Below, in pieces: positions 24,047 to 35,748 of a DNA stretch of 64,000 nt (positions are counted from its first letter, which is position 1; every line of letters begins with the position of its first letter). Made by a program: the position numbers and the translations under genes. This stretch comes from Verrucomicrobiia bacterium (GTDB lineage Bacteria > Verrucomicrobiota > Verrucomicrobiia > Limisphaerales > JADLHS01): positions 16,097 to 80,096 of the forward strand of contig WYBW01000074.1 in assembly GCA_011525685.1 (NCBI GenBank), given 5' to 3'. Under the pieces are notes generated by a model. It made no database searches, was not told the DNA's origin, and saw only the letters and a list, made by a program, of their open reading frames with translations.

Positions 24047-26004
24047 CACTTGTAACTCCGCGTGCTCATTTTCACTTCTTCATAAACAAGGGGCTCCTTG
24101 TTCAGCACCGGCGGCTTGCCTTCGCCGGCATATTCCCAAGCCGCCACATAGGCGAACTGGTCGTCGCGGCGCTTCACGTCGCCAGGATTCACCAGGCCTT
24201 GCTGAACCTCGGCGTCGTTCTTGGTGTATTGGTATTCCTCACGGAAATGGCCGCCGCAACTCTCCTCGCGATGCAGCGCATCCCGGCACAGCAGTTCGCC
24301 AAGTTCGAGGAAGTCCGCCACCCGACCCGCCAGTTCGAGCGACTGATTCCACTCCCCCGCCTCCCCCGCCACCTTGACGTTCTTCCAGTAATCCGCCCGC
24401 AATTCGCCAATCAACTGGATGCCCTTCTCCAACCCCGCCTTGTTGCGCGCCATGCCGCAATGTTCCCAGAGCAGCTTGCCGAGTTGCTTGTGAAAACTCG
24501 CCGGCGTCCGCGTCCCCTTGTTGCCGAGGAGTCGCCGGGTGACGCCTTGAACGTTTTCTTCCGCCTGCTGAAAGCTGTCGTGGTCCGTGCCCGGCCGTTT
24601 GTCCGGTTTTTGCGTCGCGAGGTAGCCGGAGATCGTGGCCGGCAATACGAAATACCCGTCCGCCAGCCCTTGCATCAGCGCGCTGGCGCCGAGCCGGTTG
24701 GCGCCGTGATCAGAAAAATTCGCCTCCCCCAGCACGAACAGGCCCGGCAGGTTGCTCATCAAATTGTAGTCCACCCACAGGCCGCCCATCGTGTAATGCA
24801 CGGCCGGATAGATTCGCATCGGCGTGCGGTAGGCGTCTTCGTTGGTGATCTCATGGTACATTGCGAACAGGTTGCCGTAGCGCTCGCGGATCTTTCCCTC
24901 CCCCAGCCGCTGGATGGCGTCGGAAAAGTCCAGATAAACCCCGAGACCCGTCTCGCCCACGCCGCGTCCTTCGTCGCAAACCGTCTTGGCCGCGCGCGAG
25001 GCAATGTCCCGCGGCGCGAGGTTGCCGAACGCGCCATACAGTCGCTCCAAGTAGTAGTCCCGGTCCGCCTCCGGAATCTCGGCGGGATTCCTCCGGCAAT
25101 CCTCCTTCTTCTTCGGTACCCAAATCCGGCCGTCGTTGCGCAACGACTCGCTCATCAGCGTGAGCTTGGACTGGTAGTCGCCTGAAACGGGGATGCACGT
25201 TGGGTGAATCTGGGTGTAGCAGGGATTGCCAAAGCACGCGCCACGTTTGTAAGCGCGCCAGATGGCCGTCGCATTTGAACCGCGAGCGTAGGTGGACAGG
25301 TTGAAGACGTTGCCGTAACCGCCCGTGGCCAGCACGACGGCATCCGCGTTGTGCCGCGAGATCTCGCCGCTTTGCAGGTTGCGGACGATGATGCCCTTGG
25401 CGTGACCGTCCACCACCACCAGGTCCAGCATCTCCGAGTGCGTGTATGACTTCACTCCGCCGTTGGCGATGTTGCGGCACAGCGCGGAATACGCGCCCAG
25501 CAGTAGTTGCTGCCCGGTCTGTCCGCGCGCGTAAAATGTCCGAGAAACCTGTGCGCCGCCGAAGGATCGGTTGTCCAGCAACCCGCCATACTCGCGCGCG
25601 AACGGCACGCCCTGCGCCACGCATTGATCTATGATGTTCGCCGAGACCTCGGCCAGCCGATAAACGTTCGCCTCGCGCGAACGAAAATCGCCGCCCTTGA
25701 TCGTGTCGTAGAACAACCGATACACCGAGTCGTTGTCGTTCTGATAATTCTTGGCGGCGTTGATTCCGCCCTGGGCGGCCACCGAATGGGCGCGGCGCGG
25801 TGAATCATGGAAGACGAAGTTATGCACTTCGTAGCCAAGTTCCGCCAGCGACGCCGCGGCGGACGAACCGGCCAACCCCGCACCGACCACGATGATTTTG
25901 TATTTCCGCTTGTTGGCCGGGTTGATGAGCTTGTTGCTGAACTTGTGTTTCTCCCATTTCTGGGCCAGCGGACCGACGGGAACGTTGGAGTTGAGCGTGG
26001 CCAT
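24046..26004 (-). CDS. sdhA: Succinate dehydrogenase/fumarate reductase flavoprotein subunit
   Basis: 652 residues. The FAD-binding site is [22 protein letters not shown]. The covalent-FAD His lies in [17 protein letters not shown]. Active-site and substrate regions include [29 protein letters not shown] sequence and the [15 protein letters not shown] motif, and a late [18 protein letters not shown] segment. The length and motifs fit the SdhA of b558-type complexes (Bacillus, Bacteroides, Verrucomicrobia). It catalyses succinate-fumarate interconversion on the inner face of the membrane. It starts 1 nt after the sdhC stop. Confidence 0.97.
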   Translation of the reverse strand: MATLNSNVPVGPLAQKWEKHKFSNKLINPANKRKYKIIVVGAGLAGSSAAASLAELGYEVHNFVFHDSPRRAHSVAAQGGINAAKNYQNDNDSVYRLFYDTIKGGDFRSREANVYRLAEVSANIIDQCVAQGVPFAREYGGLLDNRSFGGAQVSRTFYARGQTGQQLLLGAYSALCRNIANGGVKSYTHSEMLDLVVVDGHAKGIIVRNLQSGEISRHNADAVVLATGGYGNVFNLSTYARGSNATAIWRAYKRGACFGNPCYTQIHPTCIPVSGDYQSKLTLMSESLRNDGRIWVPKKKEDCRRNPAEIPEADRDYYLERLYGAFGNLAPRDIASRAAKTVCDEGRGVGETGLGVYLDFSDAIQRLGEGKIRERYGNLFAMYHEITNEDAYRTPMRIYPAVHYTMGGLWVDYNLMSNLPGLFVLGEANFSDHGANRLGASALMQGLADGYFVLPATISGYLATQKPDKRPGTDHDSFQQAEENVQGVTRRLLGNKGTRTPASFHKQLGKLLWEHCGMARNKAGLEKGIQLIGELRADYWKNVKVAGEAGEWNQSLELAGRVADFLELGELLCRDALHREESCGGHFREEYQYTKNDAEVQQGLVNPGDVKRRDDQFAYVAAWEYAGEGKPPVLNKEPLVYEEVKMSTRSYK

Positions 26005-26005
26005 A

Positions 26006-26839
26006 TTACTTCGCCGCCTCCTTCCCGGTCTCGGCGCTCAGGTCCGCTTCCAACGGGGAAAGCGCGGTTTGGATTGAGAACATTCGCGGCCCGGCGGGCG
26101 ACACCGCCAATTGATGTTTCGCCTTCTCCGCGTGGCTGGCGCCGATCAACCGCAAATAGATGGCCGCCGGAATCGCGGCATAACCAATGAGCAGGGCCGT
26201 GCTCGCTCCTCTGGCGAACCAGGCGATCCGCGGCGCCCAGACATGATTGCGAAAGCCCAGCGATTGAAACATGCTCGCCAGGCCGTGGCCCAGGTGAACG
26301 AACAGCAAACCCTGAGCAACGAGGTAAAACAAGGCCACCCACCAGACCTGGAAGCCGAGCACCACCATGGCGTAAACGTCGCGGCCCTTTTCGCCGCCCG
26401 GCAGCGTGGTTTCCAATCTGCGAAAATCGCCCACGCCATTGATGCCGGGCAGGAGCGCGGTGAAATGCGCGAGGTGATAAACGATGAACGCCAGAATCAC
26501 GAGGCCGCTGACCAGCATGTAGCGCGACTGCCACGAAGAGCCGTAAACCGGCGGGACGGCGTAGGCCACCGGCCTCGCCTGTCGGTTTTCCCGGGTGAGC
26601 TGCGCGGCGGTGCTGATGTGAATGCCCACGATCAACAGGAGCCCCAGCCTCGCGCCCCACACCAGCAGCGGCTTGCTGTGCAGGAAATGGGCGTACTGGT
26701 TGATCAGCTCGGGCGGGCCGAAGATCTGCAGATTGCCAATCAAGTGACCGATCAAAAACAGGAAGAGCAAAATGCCCGTCACTGCCATGAGATACTTCTT
26801 GCCGAGCGACGATTTGAAAAAACTGATCATGCTGTTCAT
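26006..26839 (-). CDS. sdhC: Succinate dehydrogenase cytochrome b558-type membrane subunit
   Basis: About 277 residues with five TM segments: [78 protein letters not shown], and a last one near [16 protein letters not shown]. Haem-ligand His residues sit in [20 protein letters not shown] and HLGHG. This is the single-polypeptide b558 family that anchors SdhAB and reduces quinone. The ATG at 26839 is preferred over an in-frame TTG at 26857. First gene of the sdhCAB operon. The C-terminal tail is Ala/Glu-rich and cytoplasmic. Confidence 0.95.
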   Translation of the reverse strand: MNSMISFFKSSLGKKYLMAVTGILLFLFLIGHLIGNLQIFGPPELINQYAHFLHSKPLLVWGARLGLLLIVGIHISTAAQLTRENRQARPVAYAVPPVYGSSWQSRYMLVSGLVILAFIVYHLAHFTALLPGINGVGDFRRLETTLPGGEKGRDVYAMVVLGFQVWWVALFYLVAQGLLFVHLGHGLASMFQSLGFRNHVWAPRIAWFARGASTALLIGYAAIPAAIYLRLIGASHAEKAKHQLAVSPAGPRMFSIQTALSPLEADLSAETGKEAAK

Positions 26840-26975
26840 CGGAAACGACAGCCTCAATCCACAGGGCGCAACCCTTTATGGCCCCAAGGAACGCGGCAAC
26901 ATTAAGGGCCGCGAACCGCGCACGTCAACGATGCGAGTACGGTATAAGCGCGGCTTGGCTCGATTGTGGAAACTC

Positions 26976-27668
26976 TTATCGGCGGCCGCTTGGCGCCGGC
27001 AACCTCCCGACCAGTTCGCACAGCGAACCGATCTCGTCACCTGCGCGGACCGCCGCCTCGCGCGCAATCCGGACGGCCTGCAGACCCGCGTCCCGGGCCC
27101 CCGCAAGGTCCATTTCCGCGCTGTCCCCCACGTGCAGAATGTGCGCGGCGTCCAACTCCAGCGCTGCGACCGCCACTCGGAATGGCACGGGCGATGGCTT
27201 GCTGGCGCCGACCTCGCAGGAGACGACACACGTCTCAAACCAACCGGCCAGACCCAGTGACTTCAGCAGTGGACGCAGCCGGTCGTCCCAGTTTGAAATG
27301 ACTCCCAGGCGGAAGCCCCTGCCCGCCAGCGCGGCCAGTGTTGGGAGGACGTCCTCGTAAATCCGCCAGGCGTCCGGCTGGCCGAATCGCTCATACAGTT
27401 CCGGGAAAAACGTCTCGCTCGGTTTGCGTGCCACCAGCCCGTCGAACGTCGCGTCCACGATGGCGGACCAGTCCGCGGCGGTGTAATCAATCTTCGGGCG
27501 AGCCTTCCACGCGGCCACAAAGCGCCGGTGGAGCAGGTTCGGATCAAAATCCCGATCACAATGCCGGGCCGCGACTTCGGCATAGACATGCCCGACCGAG
27601 GGCCACGGTTCGATCAACGTGCCGCCGACGTCGAAAGTGACCGCGAGAATCTTGTGATTGCAATTCAT
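26976..27668 (-). CDS. HAD-superfamily hydrolase (HAD-IA type)
   Basis: 230 residues. HAD motif I is FDVGGTLIE (the second Asp of the usual DxD is replaced by Gly), motif II VISNWDDRL, motif III near ASKPSPVPF with the Lys, and motif IV HVGDSAEMDLAGARDAG. The cap region between motifs I and II is helical. DxG variants are common in this HAD-IA subgroup and the precise phosphatase activity is not predictable. The ATG at 27668 (NCNHKILAVTFD) is chosen; two ATGs slightly upstream (27692, 27701) are possible. Confidence 0.88.
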   Translation of the reverse strand: MNCNHKILAVTFDVGGTLIEPWPSVGHVYAEVAARHCDRDFDPNLLHRRFVAAWKARPKIDYTAADWSAIVDATFDGLVARKPSETFFPELYERFGQPDAWRIYEDVLPTLAALAGRGFRLGVISNWDDRLRPLLKSLGLAGWFETCVVSCEVGASKPSPVPFRVAVAALELDAAHILHVGDSAEMDLAGARDAGLQAVRIAREAAVRAGDEIGSLCELVGRLPAPSGRR

Positions 27669-27747
27669 CCCGGAATCAACACGCCCAAACATCCCGATCA
27701 TCCAAGAACTGTTGGTGGCCGTTGTCTCTCTGACAGCACTCAAAAAG

Positions 27748-29883
27748 TCAACGGTAGGTCTCCGGCACTCTGACCTGCAAGTGATGCACGAGGAACGCCA
27801 GTTTGTCCGCGGCCTCCTCGATGAGTTTGGCCGTCGGCTTGCCCGCTCCGTGGCCGGCCTTGGTTTCAATGCGAATCAAAGCGGGCGCGTTCCCCGCCTG
27901 CGCGGCTTGCAGGGCGGCGGCGAACTTGAAACTGTGGGCCGGCACCACGCGATCGTCATGATCGGCGGTGGTGATCAGTGTGGCCGGATACTTGGTTCCG
28001 CTTTTGAGGTTGTGCAGCGGCGAGTAGGCGTAAAGCGCCTGAAATTCCTCCGGGTTTTCCGCGGAGCCGTAATCGCTCGTCCATGCCCAGCCGATGGTGA
28101 ATTTGTGGAAGCGCAGCATGTCCAGCACGCCAACGGCCGGCAGGGCGGCGCCGAACAAATCCGGCCGCTGCGTCAGGCACGCGCCCACCAGCAAGCCGCC
28201 GTTGCTCCCGCCGGAGATCGCGAGTTTTTTTGGCGAGGTGTATCTGTTCGCAATCAGCCATTCCGCCGCCGCTATAAAGTCATCAAAGACGTTCTGTTTG
28301 TTCAACTTCGTCCCCGCTTCATGCCAGGGCTTGCCGTATTCGCCGCCGCCGCGGAGGTTCGGCACGGCATAGACGCCGCCCAGTTCCATCCAGGCGAGGT
28401 TCGCCACCGAGAAACCCGGCGTGAGGCTGATGTTGAAGCCGCCGTAGCCGTAGAGCAGGGTGGGATTCGTTCCGTCCAGCTTCAGTCCTTTCTTGTGCGA
28501 GATGAACATCGGCACGCGCGTGCCGTCTTTGCTCGTATAAAACACCTGGCGTGTTTCATAGTCCTCAGGATCGAAATCCACGCTGGCCTGGCGGAAAACC
28601 GTGCTCGTGCCGGTCTTGAGATCGTGCCGGAATATCGTTCCCGGCGACGTGTAACTGGTGAATGAGTAAAAAGTCTCCGTGTCGGAACGCTTGCCGCCAA
28701 ACCCGCCCGCCGAACCGATGCCCGGCAGGGCGATCTCGCGAACGAATGAGCCGTCCAAGGCGATCACTTTCACCTGGCTGCGCGCGTCCTTGAGATAGGA
28801 GCAAAGGAACTGTTGATTCACCGTGCTGACCCGCGTGAGCGTTTCCGCTGCCTCGGGGATGATCTCCTTCCAGTTCGCGCGTTCCGGTTTCGTGATGTCA
28901 ATGGCGATGACGCGGTGTCGCGGCGCGTTCAGGTCCGTCTTGAACCAGAACACCGGGCCGTCGTTGTCAATGAACGAGTAGTCCGCGTCGAAATCCATCA
29001 GCAACTCGACGACCGGCGAATCCGGCTGCTGCAAATCCTGGTAGAGTACGCGATTCCTCGGGTCCGTGCCTTGGGTGGCGGTGATGACGAGATAACGTCC
29101 GTCGTCGGTCACACCGCCGTAAAAGTTCCAGTCCTTGTGATCTGGCCGATGATAAACCAGCTTGTCCTCGGATTGCGGCGAGCCCAACCGGTGATAATAG
29201 AGTTTGTGGAAATAATTGGCTCGGGTCAGCTTCGCGGCGGCGGCCGGTTCATCGTAGCGCGAATAGAAGAAGCCCCCGCCGTCCTTGGTCCACGAGGCGC
29301 TGGAGAACTTCACCCAACGGACATGATCGGCCAGGTCCTGGCCGCTCCGCACGTCGCGGACCTTCCACTCCTGCCAATCCGATCCCGCGGTCGCCAACCC
29401 GTAGGCCATGAGCTGTCCGTCGTCCGTGATCGAGTAACCGCTTAACGCAACCGTGCCGTCCGTGGACAACTGGTTCGGATCGAGCAGCACGGTGGGTGCG
29501 GCCTCCAGTGAAGTCATCGTGTAGAGGACGCTTTGGTTTTGGAGACCGTCATTCTTGGAAATGAAATAGCGCCCGCCTTGCTTGAACGGCACGCCATAAC
29601 GTTCGTAATTCCAAAGCTTGGTCAGCCGGTGCTTGATGACCGCACGCTCGGGAATCCGTTCGAGGTGACCAAACGTGACCTTGTTTTGGGCTTCCACCCA
29701 CGCCTTGGTTTCGGGCGAGTTGTCATCCTCCAGCCAGCGATATGGATCGGCCACTTTGATGCCGTGATAATCATCCATTTGATCTGACTGGCGGGTGACG
29801 GGATAGGGCAGACGCGAGGTGGTCGCGCAACCGGCGACCAGGGCGGTGGCGGCCACGACAGAGAGACGGTTGCCTAATAACAT
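27748..29883 (-). CDS. Prolyl oligopeptidase family serine peptidase (S9A), probable lipoprotein
   Basis: About 711 residues. The N-terminus is a lipoprotein signal ([13 protein letters not shown], lipobox VAGC). The seven-bladed propeller domain (about 60-400) follows [25 protein letters not shown], the S9A hallmark. The catalytic domain has GGSNGGLL (Ser), [10 protein letters not shown] (Asp) and [12 protein letters not shown] (His). It cleaves short proline-containing peptides, here in the periplasm or at the outer membrane. The ATG at 29883 gives the cleanest signal; an ATG at 29895 and a TTG at 29919 are also in frame. It may be cotranscribed with the HAD gene downstream (79-nt gap). Confidence 0.95.
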   Translation of the reverse strand: MLLGNRLSVVAATALVAGCATTSRLPYPVTRQSDQMDDYHGIKVADPYRWLEDDNSPETKAWVEAQNKVTFGHLERIPERAVIKHRLTKLWNYERYGVPFKQGGRYFISKNDGLQNQSVLYTMTSLEAAPTVLLDPNQLSTDGTVALSGYSITDDGQLMAYGLATAGSDWQEWKVRDVRSGQDLADHVRWVKFSSASWTKDGGGFFYSRYDEPAAAAKLTRANYFHKLYYHRLGSPQSEDKLVYHRPDHKDWNFYGGVTDDGRYLVITATQGTDPRNRVLYQDLQQPDSPVVELLMDFDADYSFIDNDGPVFWFKTDLNAPRHRVIAIDITKPERANWKEIIPEAAETLTRVSTVNQQFLCSYLKDARSQVKVIALDGSFVREIALPGIGSAGGFGGKRSDTETFYSFTSYTSPGTIFRHDLKTGTSTVFRQASVDFDPEDYETRQVFYTSKDGTRVPMFISHKKGLKLDGTNPTLLYGYGGFNISLTPGFSVANLAWMELGGVYAVPNLRGGGEYGKPWHEAGTKLNKQNVFDDFIAAAEWLIANRYTSPKKLAISGGSNGGLLVGACLTQRPDLFGAALPAVGVLDMLRFHKFTIGWAWTSDYGSAENPEEFQALYAYSPLHNLKSGTKYPATLITTADHDDRVVPAHSFKFAAALQAAQAGNAPALIRIETKAGHGAGKPTAKLIEEAADKLAFLVHHLQVRVPETYR

Positions 29884-30089
29884 GCCGCAAACCATGCCGG
29901 CAAGACCGAGAGGCGTCAAAGTGATTTGGCCGCTGTCCGCGAAACCGGCGGCATTACCCTGCGGAACTCATCTGCCGATGCGCGCACCAACCAAGTTCAG
30001 CCAGACGCGTAATGGCTGCCTCCACCGGTTGGCCAACAGCCCTCACTCCTTTGATGTGCCCTGCAGGCTCGGTGGCGCCAGCGGCCGAG

Positions 30090-31244
30090 TCACTGGCCGG
30101 CGGCGGTCGTGGGCAGACGGCTCCTGAGCAGGTGCATGACCGACTTCACGGCCAGTTCAATGGGGAACACCGGCTTGGCGATCAGGTCATTCCCGCCGGA
30201 GAGAATGCCCTTGGAGCGATTCTCGAAATCGCTGTGCGCCGTGACGTAAATGACGGGGGTGCGTGCGTAGCCCGGCAGGGTGCGGAGCTTGCGGCACAAG
30301 TCGAATCCGGTCATGTGCGGCATCTCAATATCCAGCAGGACGAGGTCGTACACGGTGCGGCACAGCAGTTCCAATCCGATCAGCGGATTCTCCGCGGTGC
30401 GCGCCTCGAGGCGGGCGCGGCGCAGCGCCGCGACCACCAGATGATTCGAGAGCGGATCATCGTCCACCACCAACACACGGCCCGCAAGCCGTTCCTCCTC
30501 ACCTTTTCCGCGGGTGTGGTCGAACAGCACCTCCAGAAAGTCCAGCGTCATACTGATGGTGTTCAGCACCGACGGGTCAATGTGAGTGGGCCGTTCCTGC
30601 AACTCGAAGAGCAGCGCCTCGAAGGCGCCGCACAACAACGCGATCCGGTGGCACTCGGCCAACCCGGCCACCGAGGCCACGAAATGCACCTTGCGATAAT
30701 AGCTCTCAAGCTTCAGCAACGCGGCGGCGGGATCGGGACTGTGGATGAACTCCTGATGCAGCGTGCGCAAGGCCGCCAGTGTGTCCGGCGCGTGACTTAA
30801 GAAATGCTGGCGCACCTTGGCGTTCGAATCGGCAACCACGGGTTCGGTCGGAGCCGACGCCTCCGCCGGCGCGGCTTCCCCGGCAAAGATATCCCGCGCC
30901 AGGCTGATCAGCGCCCCGGGCGTACATTCCGACTTGGCAATCGTTCGCTGGACGCCCAGGCCGTTGGCCGCTTCCGCCAGTTCGCTCATGAACAAGTTGG
31001 TGAAGATGGCCACCGGTGTGGCGTCCAGGTGCGGCTGCGACCGGATGAACTTGAGCACCTCCACGCCGGACAACTTGGGCATCATCAGGTCCAGCACCAC
31101 CAGGTCGGGCTTGCTTTCCCGCAACAGTTTCGCCGCCGCCAAGCCGTCGTCGGCGGTTTGAACTTGGAAACCCTCCTGCACGAACCGTTGCTTGTAGATT
31201 TCCAGAACGGTAGCGTCGTCGTCCACCAGTAAAATCGTCTTCAT
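30090..31244 (-). CDS. Two-receiver response regulator with a central Hpt-like domain
   Basis: About 384 residues. Receiver 1 (about 3-118) has LLVDDDATV, LVVLDLMMPKLSG and the Lys in TIAKSECTPG. The central helical region (about 150-250) contains YYRKVHFVASVAGLAECHRIA, similar to the HxxKG phosphotransfer motif of Hpt domains (His with a following Gly). Receiver 2 (about 258-375) has RVLVVDDDPL, LVLLDIEMPHMTG and LIAKPVFP. No DNA-binding domain is seen. Such REC-Hpt-REC proteins relay phosphate between complexes. No cognate kinase gene is adjacent. The ATG at 31244 is chosen; upstream in-frame sequence translates a repeat. Confidence 0.85.
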   Translation of the reverse strand: MKTILLVDDDATVLEIYKQRFVQEGFQVQTADDGLAAAKLLRESKPDLVVLDLMMPKLSGVEVLKFIRSQPHLDATPVAIFTNLFMSELAEAANGLGVQRTIAKSECTPGALISLARDIFAGEAAPAEASAPTEPVVADSNAKVRQHFLSHAPDTLAALRTLHQEFIHSPDPAAALLKLESYYRKVHFVASVAGLAECHRIALLCGAFEALLFELQERPTHIDPSVLNTISMTLDFLEVLFDHTRGKGEEERLAGRVLVVDDDPLSNHLVVAALRRARLEARTAENPLIGLELLCRTVYDLVLLDIEMPHMTGFDLCRKLRTLPGYARTPVIYVTAHSDFENRSKGILSGGNDLIAKPVFPIELAVKSVMHLLRSRLPTTAAGQ

Positions 31245-31314
31245 GGTGCGGTATTGGCCGGCGCTGCGAGTGCAGTCAGATTGTAGGCGGGGCCGCGAGA
31301 GAGCGAAAGCAAAA

Positions 31315-31449
31315 GATGCTCTCGATGAACCCCTTGTCAATATCGCCGGCTTTGCAATCGGCTCTACCCGTAGAGTATTTCCCCGAGAGCCCGCAGCGCC
31401 GGGCACGGGTCTTACTCCACAGGGCAAGTGCGCCGTCTCGAAAACCGGC
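31315..31449 (-). repeat. Dispersed repeat family C, copy 1
   Basis: About 135 bp, matching 61576-61710 in inverted orientation along nearly its whole length. Shared landmarks on the minus strand are GGCGCACTTGCCC, GTGGAGTAA, CGTGCCC and GGGCTCTCGG. It contains small palindromes (CTCTACGGGTAGAG). It lies in the 294-bp gap upstream of the REC-Hpt-REC gene, which otherwise holds nothing recognisable. Confidence 0.75.
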
Positions 31450-31538
31450 ACGATACATCGGCGGCTTACGGGCCGTGAGCAGGTCCACCAGGATCAAGCA
31501 ACTCGCCAAGACAGTTCACCCACCCTTCAGGCGCAACC

Positions 31539-32030
31539 TCACATTCTCGATTCGCTACTCCGGACCAGCGCGATGACCGCCTCCGGCTTGTCGGCACTCA
31601 GCAGGTCGTCGCGCAGCTTAACGTCGCGCAACAAGCGGCTGATGCGGGCCAGGATGGCCAGGTGTTGTTGCACCGTGGGCGCGATGAGCATGAAGAACAA
31701 CCGGGCGGGCATGCCATCCACCGCGCCGTAGGCAATGCCCTTGGGATGTCGGCCGAAGACGATGACCGCGTGGTCCACCAAGCCAGCGAGGGCGTTGCGG
31801 GCGTGCGGCAGAGCGATCCCGCCGCCGATGCCGGTGCTGTGGAGCAGCTCGCGCTCACGCAACGCCGCCAGCAAGGTCTGGCGCGCTTCGGGCCGGTCCG
31901 CCAGTTCGGGAAGCTGGTTGACCAATTCCTGCAACACCTCATCCCGGTGTGTGCCTCTGAGGTTCAACTGGATTGCCGCCGGGGACAACAGCGCACTCAA
32001 CACCACCGCGCCCGGGCCCGAAGTATTCAT
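31539..32030 (-). CDS. PTS EIIA domain protein (fructose/nitrogen type)
   Basis: 163 residues forming one EIIA-type domain. The phosphorylated His is in STGIGGGIALPHARN. Flanking helices (LQELVNQLPELADRPEARQTLLAALRERE) and the C-terminal LFFMLIAPTVQQHLAILARISRLLRDV fit the PtsN/FruA-EIIA family. It is likely a regulatory phosphocarrier similar to EIIA-Ntr rather than part of a sugar transporter, since no EIIB, EIIC or HPr gene is nearby. The ATG at 32030 is used. It diverges from the EEP lipoprotein gene. Confidence 0.9.
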   Translation of the reverse strand: MNTSGPGAVVLSALLSPAAIQLNLRGTHRDEVLQELVNQLPELADRPEARQTLLAALRERELLHSTGIGGGIALPHARNALAGLVDHAVIVFGRHPKGIAYGAVDGMPARLFFMLIAPTVQQHLAILARISRLLRDVKLRDDLLSADKPEAVIALVRSSESRM

Positions 32031-32118
32031 GCGGCCTCATGGTAAGCGACCGCCGCGCGAGGTGAAGGAAATTGTTGGCTCTTGACTCGCTGCCAGGTTT
32101 CCTGAGTCTGACTCTGCC

Positions 32119-32949
32119 ATGCAGCAAAGATTCACACGCCGGAGATGGATTCAAGGCCTGACGCTTCTCCTATTGACCGGCTGGTGTTGGAGCGGGTGTC
32201 AGTCCTCGCCGGATCATGCGAAATCCGATGCCTCGAGAACCTTTCGGGTCATGACTTACAACATTCACCACGGCGAGGGACTGGATGGGAAGATTGACTT
32301 GCTTCGCATCGCGGAGTTGATCAAACGCGAGGGCGCCGACATCGTGGCATTGCAGGAGGTGGACAAAGGCGTCGAGCGCACGGCGCGGCGCGATTTTCCT
32401 GCGGAATTGGCCGCGCTCACCGGCATGACATGCATTTTCAGCAACAACTATCATTACCAGGGCGGAGAATACGGAAATGCCGTGTTGACGCGCTTTCCCG
32501 TCGTGCGCTGGACCAATCACCACTTCAAGATGCTGCGACCCGGAGAGCAACGGGGCATTCTGCAAGTGGTGCTCGATATCCATGGGCGTGAGGTTGTATT
32601 CATGAACACCCACATTGATTACCGGCCGGATGATTCCGAGCGTTGGTCCAACGTGGCGGAAATCGAGGAACTGGCGCGGCTTTACGGCGGACGGCCACTC
32701 ATCCTGGGCGGCGACTTCAACGACACGCCCGAGAGCCGGGTCTGTCGCCGCCTGAGTGAAACCTTCCAGGACACTTGGAAGCTGGTGGGCGAGGGCGACG
32801 GATTCACGCTTCCCGCCGGGAATCCACGTAAACGCATAGATTTCATTTGGATATCCAGAAAACCCGCACTAATACCCCTCAAGGCGTGGGTGCCGCGCTC
32901 CGACGCCTCCGATCATCTACCCGTCGTGGTGGAACTGCAGCTCAAGTGA
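32119..32949 (+). CDS. Endonuclease/exonuclease/phosphatase-family lipoprotein
   Basis: 276 residues. A basic, Tat-like start ([17 protein letters not shown]) leads to a lipobox-like CWSGC. The EEP fold shows [54 protein letters not shown] and the C-terminal [13 protein letters not shown], the full set of metal and catalytic motifs (Asn, Glu, His, Asp-Asn, His). Substrates of this family range from nucleic acids to phospholipids; location outside the cytoplasm points to a lipid or extracellular phosphoester. It is transcribed away from the PTS gene. Confidence 0.92.
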   Translation: MQQRFTRRRWIQGLTLLLLTGWCWSGCQSSPDHAKSDASRTFRVMTYNIHHGEGLDGKIDLLRIAELIKREGADIVALQEVDKGVERTARRDFPAELAALTGMTCIFSNNYHYQGGEYGNAVLTRFPVVRWTNHHFKMLRPGEQRGILQVVLDIHGREVVFMNTHIDYRPDDSERWSNVAEIEELARLYGGRPLILGGDFNDTPESRVCRRLSETFQDTWKLVGEGDGFTLPAGNPRKRIDFIWISRKPALIPLKAWVPRSDASDHLPVVVELQLK

Positions 32950-33076
32950 TCTGGAGTGGGCGCAAGAGAAAGGCCTGCATGAAGGCAGTCAGAGCTACGG
33001 CCTCCCGGAAAGCCGCTTGGATTCGAGGATTGAATCGAATAGACAGGTTTCCGCGCGGAGAATAGTCTGCGGCCAG

Positions 33077-33523
33077 ATGAAGATTTTATTCCTGAATGGC
33101 CCAAATTTGAACCTTCTTGGCCAGAGGGAAACCGGTATCTATGGCCAGATGACTCTGGCTCAGATCGAAGGTGAGGTTAGGAAGCGGGCAACGGCGCTGG
33201 GCGTGGATGTGGAGTTTCGCCAGAGCAATCTTGAAGGGGAATTGGTGGGTTGGGTGCAAGCAGCCAAGGGGGTGTTCGATGCCATAGTCCTTAACGCCGC
33301 TGCCTACACGCACACCAGCATCGCGCTCCGGGATGCAATCGCTGCAGTGAAGATTCCGGTCGTGGAAGTTCACCTCTCGAACATCCACGCCCGGGAGGAA
33401 TTCCGTCACCGATCCATGATTGCCTCGGTCTGCAAGGGGCAAATTTCAGGATTCGGGCACTTTTCATACATCTTGGGACTTGAAGCTTGCGTTAACGCTA
33501 ACGCAACCAGCACTAGAGGTTGA
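33077..33523 (+). CDS. aroQ: Type II 3-dehydroquinate dehydratase
   Basis: 148 residues. It catalyses the third step of the shikimate pathway. Motifs: [20 protein letters not shown] (Arg and Tyr of the active-site lid), [33 protein letters not shown], and [18 protein letters not shown] with the catalytic His. The ATG at 33077 is the family start. The C-terminal tail (ANATSTRG) is a little longer than usual. It is the first gene of the aroQ-accB-accC-dapA-dapB-folK cluster, though a terminator separates it from accB. Confidence 0.97.
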   Translation: MKILFLNGPNLNLLGQRETGIYGQMTLAQIEGEVRKRATALGVDVEFRQSNLEGELVGWVQAAKGVFDAIVLNAAAYTHTSIALRDAIAAVKIPVVEVHLSNIHAREEFRHRSMIASVCKGQISGFGHFSYILGLEACVNANATSTRG

Positions 33524-33585
33524 AATTCGGTTTCTGACCTAATTCCAGCCAGCTTACCTAGTTTGCACAGTCCTAGTTTTCGCTC

Positions 33586-33615
33586 TTGACGATGCGTTCA
33601 GCGGAGACGTATCCT
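33586..33615 (+). promoter_or_regulatory. Candidate sigma-70 promoter upstream of accB
   Basis: TTGACG (33586-33591), an 18-bp spacer and TATCCT (33610-33615). The predicted start is near 33622, only about 17 nt before a strong terminator hairpin, so transcripts would end after about 50 nt unless the terminator is bypassed. Seen by consensus only. Confidence 0.45.
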
Positions 33616-33638
33616 CCCGCCAGCTTAGATGAGTCACA

Positions 33639-33669
33639 AGCAGAGTCGAAGTTCGGCTGCTGCTTTTTT
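33639..33669 (+). terminator. Intrinsic terminator between aroQ and accB
   Basis: AGCAG-AGTCG pairs with CGGCT-(G)-CTGCT, ten pairs with one bulge, around the loop AAGTT, followed by six T (33664-33669). It either ends the aroQ transcript (stop at 33523) or acts as an attenuator of transcripts from the promoter at 33586-33615 that continue into accB (start 33731). Confidence 0.7.
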
Positions 33670-33730
33670 CGTTATGTGAGAATTTCGGGCGTTTCGAGCG
33701 GTTATTTGTCAACTTTAACGTTTATCTGAA

Positions 33731-34195
33731 GTGGATATCAAAGATATCAAGGCCATCATTGACCTGATGAAGAAGAACTCGGTCTCCGAGTTTGAGTTGG
33801 AAAGGCAGGATTTCAAGATCAAGCTCAAGCGAGGTGGTAACGGCAGTAGCCCGCAGGTGCAATACGATGAGCCACCAGCCTTGGCCTATTTACCCACGCC
33901 CCAAGCTTTGACTGCTCCAGCAGCCACAGCTCCTTTGGCTGCGGTCGCTTCGAACGAACTCGAGGTTAAGTCCCCCATGATCGGCACCTTCTATCGAGCA
34001 CCTTCGCCGGAATCCGCAAGCTATGTCGAGGTCGGTTCGGAGGTGAATCCCGACACGGTGGTCTGCATCATTGAGGCAATGAAGGTCATGAACGAGATTA
34101 AGGCGGAAGTCAAAGGAGTCGTGACTCAAGTTCTGGTGGAAAACGCGAAACCCGTCGAGTTCGGCCAACCGCTCTTCAAAGTCCGTCCCGCGTGA
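33731..34195 (+). CDS. accB: Biotin carboxyl carrier protein of acetyl-CoA carboxylase
   Basis: 154 residues. The N-terminal helical part (DIKDIKAIIDLMKKNSVSEF) leads to a Pro/Ala-rich linker and the biotinyl domain (about 78-154: VKSPMIGTFYRAPSPESASY), with the biotinylated Lys in CIIEAMKVMNEI. It carries the carboxyl group between the AccC and AccDA parts of acetyl-CoA carboxylase in fatty-acid synthesis. The start is GTG at 33731; no ATG is available. The partner accC follows 45 nt downstream. Confidence 0.96.
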   Translation: MDIKDIKAIIDLMKKNSVSEFELERQDFKIKLKRGGNGSSPQVQYDEPPALAYLPTPQALTAPAATAPLAAVASNELEVKSPMIGTFYRAPSPESASYVEVGSEVNPDTVVCIIEAMKVMNEIKAEVKGVVTQVLVENAKPVEFGQPLFKVRPA

Positions 34196-34240
34196 GGCTG
34201 TGGCGGGATTCGATGAGATCAGATTGTTTCTCCTGAGCGC

Positions 34241-35623
<1,383 letters not shown>

Positions 35624-35748
35624 CCCTGTGCCGCAGTCGTCGTGGGGAGCGGGCACCGCATTCGTTGGGGCGCTCAATCGGCTGAAGCATTTCAGACTCG
35701 CCAACGGATTGCCTTTGCCGGACCATGCGTTCCTCTGGAAATCGAACC

